64,000 bases of DNA from contig NC_037264.1 in assembly GCF_000002425.4 (NCBI RefSeq), positions 10,331,194 to 10,395,193 on the forward strand. The letters are read 5' to 3'. This DNA comes from Physcomitrium patens. Taxonomy: Eukaryota; Streptophyta; Bryopsida; Funariales; Funariaceae. A program made the position numbers and the translations under genes. A model generated the notes under the pieces. It had not been told where the DNA came from, made no database searches, and saw nothing but the letters and a program-made list of their open reading frames with translations. Shown here piece by piece: positions 57,276-64,000 of the stretch; positions within the stretch are counted from its first letter, which is position 1; each line of letters begins with the position of its first letter.

Positions 57276-58320
57276 ATCCCTTTAGAGGATACCAAATATT
57301 CCAAAAAAATTACTTACAACATCTAAAGTTCATATTTTAATTGCTTTTAATTGAAGTAACTATCTTATAGCTATCATAACACTTAAAATAGGTATTACTC
57401 TTGCTATTTAGGAATTTCATTATATATAAGGATATCATTAATGAAATCAACTACATACTTATTCAAAAGGTCCTAAAACAATCTGTTCATGTGATCTATC
57501 AAAGACGTTGGAGCATTGGTAAAGCTAAAAAGTAAAATCAACCATTCAAAATATCCATAGCATATAAATTGCCATCTTTTCCACATCCTCTTTTGTAATA
57601 GGTGTTTGCCAATAGCCACTCTAAAGATCCAATTTACTAAATATAATCACTCCTCAAAATTGATCAAGATGATCATTCATGCGTAGAATCGAATAAGCAT
57701 TCTTAACAGTCTGCTTATTAAAGCCTTGATAGTAGATGCAAAGGCAAAGTCTACCATCTTTTTTAGGTCCAAAGAATATAAGTACTACCTATGGTGATGA
57801 TCTTTTTTGAATGAGGCCTATCTTCAAGTTTTCATCTAATGTCTATTGCAACTCTTCAAGTTCTTTTGGTATAAGGCGATAAATTGATTGTCTTATTGGT
57901 TTGGCTGGAAACAATAGTTCTATTTGAAAGGGGGCACCTCTATCAAGAGGCATGTCACTAGGTAGAATGATTAGAAAGACATCTCGATATTTCCGTATAA
58001 GTAGATTTGTCTATTCTATTCATTTGGCTATCTTTCCTACCGTTAATGTAAGATTTGAAACCACCATAGATATTAGTTGCTTATGCTATATTTGTCACTT
58101 TATAAAAGTCATTCCTACGAATAAGTCTTTGGTTATAAATTATCTTTTTTCTTCACTTGATGTGGAAGTACAAAGAGTCACCTTGCATCCACTATTTTTA
58201 AAGGAGATTGTCATTGCTATCCAATCACCTTGCTTGTTTCTTATCTCTAGCTATGGCATATCAAGGATAATATCATATGTTGGCTTTGTTAGCTTGAACC
58301 TCTCCCTTAACATGTAGGTA
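57276..58320 (-). pseudogene. Element C reverse transcriptase and protease end
   Basis: Minus-strand translation by eye gives KDGRLCLCIYYQGFN, then FTNAP, then the palm VDFINDILIY (DD of the active site reads ND), then the thumb EYLVSSKG up to the B2 border. Near 58200-58320 is a protease end (YDIILDMP). Several stops. Confidence 0.7.
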
Positions 58321-58399
58321 TAAGACAACCTCAAGGTTTTTTCATATGTCTCACTTAATACATTCTTTCGATCATGTATAAGATATATTCTTCTTTTCG

Positions 58400-59150
58400 T
58401 AAATACCATAGTATTAATTTCAAGTTAGTATTAAGGATTGTATACAAGATAAGGATTCAGGACCAAGAAATCGAGTAAATTTGTCTCAACAATAAGAACA
58501 TGATAAAAACAAATAAACAAGTAAGACTTCTCTCAAAGAAAGATGGCAAAATAGAAATAACTTGATATGCATATTAAGAAAGAAACTGGAATGGCTATTG
58601 CCAAAAGTCAAGAAAACAAGAGATCCTTGAAACTAGACTGGAAGCAAGAAAAGAGTTGACAAGAGTGTCAAGGACAAGAATATGATAAAGATAAATAAAT
58701 AAGTGAGACTTCTCTCATATAAAGATGACAAAATAGAAATAACTTAATATATATATTAAGAAAGAAACTTGAATGGCTATTGCCAAAAGCTAAGAAAACT
58801 AGAGACCCCTTGAAACTAGATTGGAAGGAAGAAAGGAGTTTCAAAGAGTGAAGAAGGCTTCACTCTTGACTCTATATATACTATCTAACTAGGGCTACAT
58901 GGCGATATTCTATAGGACCTCCAATATGTGTTAATTTTGTAAGTCACATGCCTTGATTTACTAAGTAAGTTTTTTGACGTATAGGCCACATAGTTAGCTT
59001 CGTCTTTAAGCTAACAGTGTTTGTTTCTAATCCAATATATTTTTGTTGAAGCCTTTATAACTTCCTTCGAATAAAACATTTGGGACATTGTTAGGAATTG
59101 TTCCTACCTCTAATAAATTCACCAAACATGGGGACTTCCTTCCAATGTCG
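58400..59150 (-). repeat. LTR-like region, probably the 3' LTR and 3' UTR of element E
   Basis: It has a TATATATAG box on the minus strand (near 58881-58893). It lies downstream of the E chromodomain (whose last codons are at 59400-59459). It differs from the C LTR at 44500. Exact borders are not visible. Confidence 0.4.
58490..58860. repeat. Tandem duplication, two units of about 182 bp
   Basis: AGAACATGATAAA at 58495 and AGAATATGATAAA at 58677 start two copies that stay aligned through GAATGGCTATTGCCAAAAG. The copies differ at roughly one position in ten, so the duplication is not recent. Confidence 0.8.
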
Positions 59151-59459
59151 TGATACCAAATGCGTTGTAACTTGCCATCTATTCAAAGAAGAACATGTCG
59201 TTTTTGAAGATCTTCATCTCAATTGCCTCATCTTGAAGGTTGTGACAATCGTAATGTATTGTCCAACAAGTCAGTAAACAAAGGCTCTTAAGTTGAATCC
59301 ACTGGTTGTTGGTTCTCCATCTCCTCAGCATCACAATTATAAAGAAGCTACAAACAAAGATTGAAAGTAGAATGTTATTTTGCTTAGATCTTGTTTTTTT
59401 TATAAAGAAGGTTTTTGTCTTAATTTTGATGGATGTCATCAATGAAAAACCTCCACAGA

Positions 59460-61324
59460 TGTCGTGATGTAACATGACTAATAGGTGAAAGAGTGTGGAG
59501 ATTATTATAATATAAGAGATCTTAGTTCAAAGTATTAGAACAAATTATCTTAGAAATATAGTTAATAGTCAAAGGGGTAGAAAAATTAAAAGGTACCAAT
59601 ATTGCCTTTTAGAAAGGTGACTTCTACTTACTTTGTAGCACCATAAGTAAGGCAAATCAAAGTAGATTGAAAAAATAAATGATATAGGCATCTTAAGGAA
59701 GAAGTTAAGAGTAAATTCTATAAAAAATTACTTAGAAAAATTAGATATTGATACCCGGAGAGGGCTAGTTATGAACCAGGGTTGAAATCAGATCTTGGGG
59801 CTTAAAGTCGAGTCTCGATGATGACTCCGAGATTCTTTTGGAGATCAAAGAGTAAGGATTGATAGCACACTAAATAAACTTTCTATGAGCATAGATTTTG
59901 GGTGATTTGGAATTGATATGACTTCGTAAGAGCTTTGCAAAGTCAAGGTTTGTTTCAGATGACTTAGATTTTATAAAATAGGGTTTACGTTTTGGATCAT
60001 TTCAAGAGTTTTGTAATAGATTTACAAGTGAAATTTTGTGGGTTTATTGTTATAGTTGTGTTTAATATGTGTCATGAATTTGAGCTTGATCTAATAGTTG
60101 AATTGAGGGATATTGAGGTTTAAAAGGGTCAAGATCTCAGAAAGTAGAATTTTAGGTCCAGTGGAGGTTTTTGTGATTTCTGGCAATCTATTAGTTGGAT
60201 TGGAGTAAAACTTGTGTGAGAGGGTATAAGACTTATTTTTCTATGTGTGTGAGAATTTTGAGATGAATCGAATGGTACGAAGAAGAGACATTGGCTCTGG
60301 AAGATTGGCAATAAGATTAGAGAAGGAGGCCGATTAATACCCAAGCACATTTTTGAAAATATCGTCAATTTGGTAATTCCGATCCTTATCAATTCTTTTT
60401 GAGCTTGTTTTTAACTTATTTTTTAAAAAAGTGTATAAAATTTGAGTTAAGATCAACGGTTTATTCATTAGTTATTGAGGTTTAAATCTGTTGTAGGAAT
60501 TATTAGGATTTGGTTAGGATTTGGTTTGGGATTTAGGGTTTGGATTAGGATTTAATTAGGATTTTATTTAGGATTTAGGATTTGATTAGGATTTGGTTTA
60601 AGGTTTAGGATTTGGATTTAATTAGGATTTTATTTAGGATTTAGGATTTAATTAGGATTTGGTTTAGGGTTTAGAATTTGGATTAGGATTTGATTTAGGA
60701 TTTGGTTAGGATTTGATTTAAGGTTTAAGATTTGGATTAAGATTTTGTTTAAGATTAAGGATTTGGATTTGGATTTGGTTAGGGATTGATTTAGGATTTA
60801 GGATTTGGTTAGGATTTGATTTAGGATTTAGGGTTTGGATTAGGGTTTGGTTTAGGGTTTAGGATTTGGATTAGGATTTAGTTAGGATTTGATTTAGGGT
60901 TTGGTTTAGGGTTTAGGATTTGATTAGGATTTGATTTAGGGTTTGATTAGGATTTGGTTTAGGATTTGTTTAGGATTTGATTTAGGGTTTAGGATTTTAT
61001 TAGGATTTAATATTCAATTAATTTTGGCCTAAAGTTTGAATGAAGTTCAATAGGATTTTAACTAGAATTAAATTATGATTGAACTGAGATGTATTTGAGT
61101 GATATTTGTGCTCTTTCTAATGTTTCTTTAAGAATTTTTATTGTTTGATTGAAATTTCTTTGAGGTTTTTTTAAATTTGATTAAGCTTAATTAGTATTAT
61201 TATAGTCTAATTATAGAATTGTTAGTATTCTATTAGAATTAGGATTTTTTATTATAATTTCTATTCTTCCTTCGATAGCTAGGTGCCCGAAGCATTCTCA
61301 AGCAAGACTTCATGTATTACGACA
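59460..61324 (+). mobile_element. Solo LTR D inserted in the E chromodomain
   Basis: 1865 bp, TGTCGTGATGTAACATGAC to ATTACGACA. The ends and the AGGTGCCCGAAGCATTCTCA block near the 3' end relate it to the B-family LTRs. Removing it together with one 4-bp copy (CAGA/CCGT, diverged) restores the E chromodomain frame (NLANVAKT joined to VEVFH), which shows the insertion site exactly. It contains a telomere-like repeat array. Confidence 0.82.
60490..61010 (+). repeat. Degenerate telomere-like array (TTTAGGATTTGGATT...)n
   Basis: About 500 bp of TTTAGG, TTTAGGG, GGATTTGG and GGATTAGG words in tandem, mostly in a 12-bp rhythm, including several exact TTTAGGGTTTAGG pieces. Plant telomeres are (TTTAGGG)n. 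The array lies wholly within solo LTR D. Confidence 0.85.
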
Positions 61325-62760
61325 CCGTCTTTGCTACATTTGCAAGATTCTTTACTGGCTCCTATGTATATTCACTAATATCATATTTATGCCAATAGAC
61401 AAGATATTCCAATTTATTTTGGCACTACCTTGAATCTAAGACTTCTTCCACTTCAAACTCTTCATTATTGTCAACTTCTAAATGAGGAGATGGACCTTGT
61501 CTTCTTCTTGGTATGTCCGTTGTCTTATATGGTTCAAGAAGAGACACATGGAATACTAAATGGATTTTCATTGACTTTGGTAGATGTAAATGATATGCAA
61601 CACGATTGATTTGTGCAGAAATAGAAAATGGTCTAAGCCTTCGATAGTCCAACTTGTCACAAGGATGAATGGTCTTGATATTTGGATGAAGTAGCCATAC
61701 CTTATCACCCAAGTAGAATGGTAGTTATTCCTTTCGATAGACAATCGTAGTGATCTTTTGTTGTTCTTGAGCTTCTTTTAACTACGCCTTCATCGTTGCA
61801 TGTAACTTTGACAAATAAATCGCCGAATCTTTCATAGCAAGATTATCAACTTTTGAAAAATCAAAAGTATCAAGTCATGGATGATAACCATAATTAGTAA
61901 AGAAAGGTGTTTGTTTTATAGAAGAATGTATCGTGTTATTGTAAGCAAACTCTGCCAATGATAAAAGAGTTGTCCAATCAACTTGTTGGTAGTTAATGGT
62001 ACATCTTAAATATTGCTCCAAAACTTAATTAACACACTCCATTTGTCCATTAGTTTGAAGATGGAATTTTGAAGATAGTTTTATATCCATTTTTAGAATC
62101 TTGAAAAGAGTCCGCCAAAATCTTGATATAAATTGAGTTCTCCTATCTGATATAATATCCTTGGATAATCCATGATAGCGATAGATATTGTCAAGAAAGA
62201 GCTTAGCTGTTTCTTCACCTATATAGATTTTGTACATGGTACAAAATGTGCCATCTTGGTAAAATGATCTACTATCACAAGTAAAGAGTCACAAGAACCT
62301 GAGATTGGAAGATCCGTGATGAAGTTCATAGAAATAGAAGACCATAATTTTTCTGGAATGGATAATGGCTGAAGAAGTCTGTAAGGTCAATGGCAAGGAA
62401 TTTTTGATCTTGAACGAACATCACAAGATTGTACAAAATCTTAGACTGCTTTGCATATTTGTAGCCACGAAAAGTCCCTAAATGTTAGTTCCAAAGTCTT
62501 ATTGTATCCAAAATGTCTTGCTGCTGGAATGTCATGATGAGCTTGAAGAACACGTAATTGAGCTTCACCTTCTGGAACATATAGGCGTCCCTCAAAATAA
62601 AGTAGATTCTTCTTGAATTCAAACTTAGAAGTATGATGAGACTTTGAACGATTTTTTTTCATATCGCGAATAAAAGGATCAGAAGACATACTTGACTGAA
62701 CTTGCTTAATGAAAGTTGAATCAATAGTTAGTATTAATTTCATTGCTCAAAGATGAAGAT
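61325..62760 (-). pseudogene. Element E integrase and chromodomain
   Basis: Zinc region near 62441-62600 (HHDIPAARHFGYNKTLEL), core around 62025-62237 (DIISDRRTQFISRFW; FHLQTNGQMECVN), and chromodomain adaptor 61425-61712 (HLVFHVSLLEPYKTTD, EEFEVEEVLDS). Frames are separated by many stops. Colinear with A3. Confidence 0.78.
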
Positions 62761-62785
62761 GCTCTAGCTTCAACAGAATTATCCG

Positions 62786-62979
62786 TTATTGATCGAAAGC
62801 AACACCTTCTTCTTTTGATGTAAGATAAGATCGTCTAGAGAATTCATCTGACAAACCTTGTTGATTTCTTGGTTGATAAGTGATCTTGAATTTGAATCTT
62901 GACAAAGACATACTCCAACGGGCTTGGCAACGATTTAAAACACGTGTTGAAATAAAATATTCAAGGTTCTTATGATCGT
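62786..62979 (-). pseudogene. Element E RNase H end
   Basis: HKNLEYFISTRVLNRCQARW and the GLSDEFSRRSYL motif match the A-family RNase H end. Its upstream part is replaced by D'. Confidence 0.75.
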
Positions 62980-63500
62980 TGTCGTTTTGTAACATGACTA
63001 TATGGTGAAAGATGATAATATGGATCTTATTATAGAAGAGCCAAGTTAAAAGAAAAGGTAGAAAAATATGGATAAAAGATAGGAAGGTAATAAAACTTTT
63101 AGTAGTAATGCTACCCTTTTAGAAAAAATAGCTTCTACTTACTTTGTATGGCCAAAAATAAGGCAAAATAAGATATATTGAAAAAATAAATGATATAGAA
63201 ATCTTTAGGAGAAAATTAAGAGTAAATTCTAGTAAAAATTATTTAAAAAACTAAATGTTGATACCCAGATAGGGCCAGTTATGAAGCAGGGTCGAAATCA
63301 GACCTTAAGGCACAAAATCGACTCTTGACGATGACTCCGGGAATCTTTGGTAGATCGGAGAGTGGGGTTTGATAGAAGATTGTATAGGGTTTCTATGAGC
63401 ATTGATTTTGGGTGATTTGGAGTTATTATGACTTTGTAAGAGCTTTGCAAAGTCAAGGTTTGTTTCGAATGACTTGTGTTTTATGAAATAAAATAAGGTC
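62980..63500 (+). mobile_element. D': 5' fragment of a D-type LTR
   Basis: Begins TGTCGTTTTGTAACATGAC and stays alignable with D (59460-59990) to about 63490. The rest of the LTR is missing. The right border joins an E reverse transcriptase fragment, so a deletion removed the LTR 3' part together with the RT palm-thumb and RNase H start of E. Confidence 0.75.
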
Positions 63501-63509
63501 ATTTATTAA

Positions 63510-63984
63510 GTGTTAGAATATGATTGGTATATTGATAAGTCCAAAAGGCATGACATTGTATTCAAAATGTCTATATTTGATATAAAATACTATCTTTCAT
63601 TCGTCTCCCTCTTTAATGCATTCCAAATTATAATTGTCTCATGAATGATGTTTGAAGAGAATAAAGGTTGACCATCTATTACTTCTACATGTACAACTTT
63701 AGATTTTTTGACTGTACAAATTGTATGTGATTTAAAAAATTCTTTGTCAATAAAACATGCAGAGGCTCTTTAGTTAAATAATGCATGATAATTTAGTTTT
63801 GTGACTCTTAATTGTACAAATATAGTAAAACATCGAAAAAAGTAGAGTCTATAGGACCTTTTTTGATTTGTGATAATGAAGAATTTAACCACATTATCTC
63901 TATTGTAATTGAATATTCTTATTTTCTTACAAAGCTTTTAATAATGTGGCCAAACTCCTCATTCAATATGTAGGTTGACATTTT
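63510..63984 (-). pseudogene. Element E RT fragment fused to protease remnant
   Basis: Reads [19 protein letters not shown] and EYNVMPFGL (RT). Then, within a few bases (near 63630), the sequence matches the protease region of A (the [11 protein letters not shown]-type strand and the active site area). The RT N-terminus and linker are thus deleted. Confidence 0.7.
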
Positions 63985-64000
63985 TCTAAACAATTATCAA

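Larger units (their letters stand above)
44500..58400 (-). mobile_element. Element C: decayed chromovirus-like Ty3/gypsy copy split by B2
   Basis: Minus strand: protease remnant near 58200-58320, RT 57276-57900, then the B2 insertion, RNase H 47193-46874, integrase about 46111-45700, and an LTR-like region near 45000-44500. Joining the minus strand across B2 (57276 to 47193) keeps the frame through the GHxxxxxGI-type thumb motif into KVKAIEDS, confirming that the two halves belong together. Every domain carries stops. The left LTR border and the 5' end are not resolved. Confidence 0.7.
59325..63984 (-). mobile_element. Element E: decayed chromovirus, broken by D and D'
   Basis: Minus strand: protease remnant (63650-63984), RT fragment (63517-63630), D' insertion and deletion, RNase H (62985-62786), integrase (62760-61700), chromodomain (61712-61325), D solo LTR, chromodomain end (59459-59400). 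Protein sequence is related to the A family, but the copy is far more decayed. It runs out of the window to the right. Confidence 0.75.

Noticed and set aside
57952-58317. 121-codon plus-strand frame
   Set aside because: Opposite strand of the element C protease-RT; the minus reading has the recognisable motifs.
59140-59165. TTTGGTATCACGACATTGG as a primer binding site
   Set aside because: Only TGGTATCA matches the initiator tRNA complement, and no LTR end can be placed beside it; left open.
1-64000. tRNA, rRNA or small RNA genes
   Set aside because: Reading by eye showed no cloverleaf with A and B boxes or rRNA-like stretch; TGGTGAACCCGACG and TGGCGCC matches are primer sites of retroelements.

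Overview
The window looks like a chromosome segment from a seedless land plant, most likely a moss. At its left end is one spliced single-copy gene whose product joins a glutathione S-transferase to a hemerythrin (HHE) domain. That fusion class was first described in the moss Physcomitrium. The rest is AT-rich DNA with many (TA)n runs and layer upon layer of Ty3/gypsy LTR retrotransposons, as expected for a repeat-rich bryophyte genome. The species itself cannot be read from the sequence.

Layout. 1-1658: GST-hemerythrin gene on the minus strand, two exons visible, 3' end outside the window. 1659-10441: upstream region with a pyrimidine tract and a direct repeat carrying two TGACGT motifs, then AT-rich intergenic DNA. 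10442-43096: an old non-chromoviral Ty3/gypsy element (called F, minus strand) with 767-bp LTRs at both ends. Its integrase gene is split by a 22.6-kb nest (14027-36673) built from three copies of a chromovirus (A1 plus, A2 and A3 minus). A2 itself is split by a complete 8.4-kb element of another family (B1, 21162-29585) flanked by a 4-bp target duplication. 43097-44480: AT-rich DNA. 44500-58400: a decayed chromovirus-like element (C, minus) split between RT and RNase H by a second B-family element (B2, 47194-57275), which carries a solo LTR of its own family in reverse orientation (B3, 53081-54434). 58400-64000: a further decayed chromovirus (E, minus), broken by a solo LTR (D, 59460-61324) and by a truncated D-type LTR (D', from 62980).

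Interesting points. The A-family LTRs hold dense arrays of perfect heat-shock elements directly upstream of a TATA box; the C LTR shows a weaker version. Element F carries an extra 553-codon reading frame with a long coiled coil between integrase and the 3' LTR, destroyed only by about 17 stop codons. The three A copies share the same in-frame stops, so they descend from an already defective source. A2 contains a 984-bp internal inversion with AGCC/GGCT ends, and the 107-N gap inside it has exactly the length of the missing sequence. All retroelement genes here appear inactive, except that A2 gag and some A PR-RT frames remain open.

Coordinates of element ends come from reading LTR termini, target duplications and comparison between copies inside the window. 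Clade names are inferences from motifs; no search was run.
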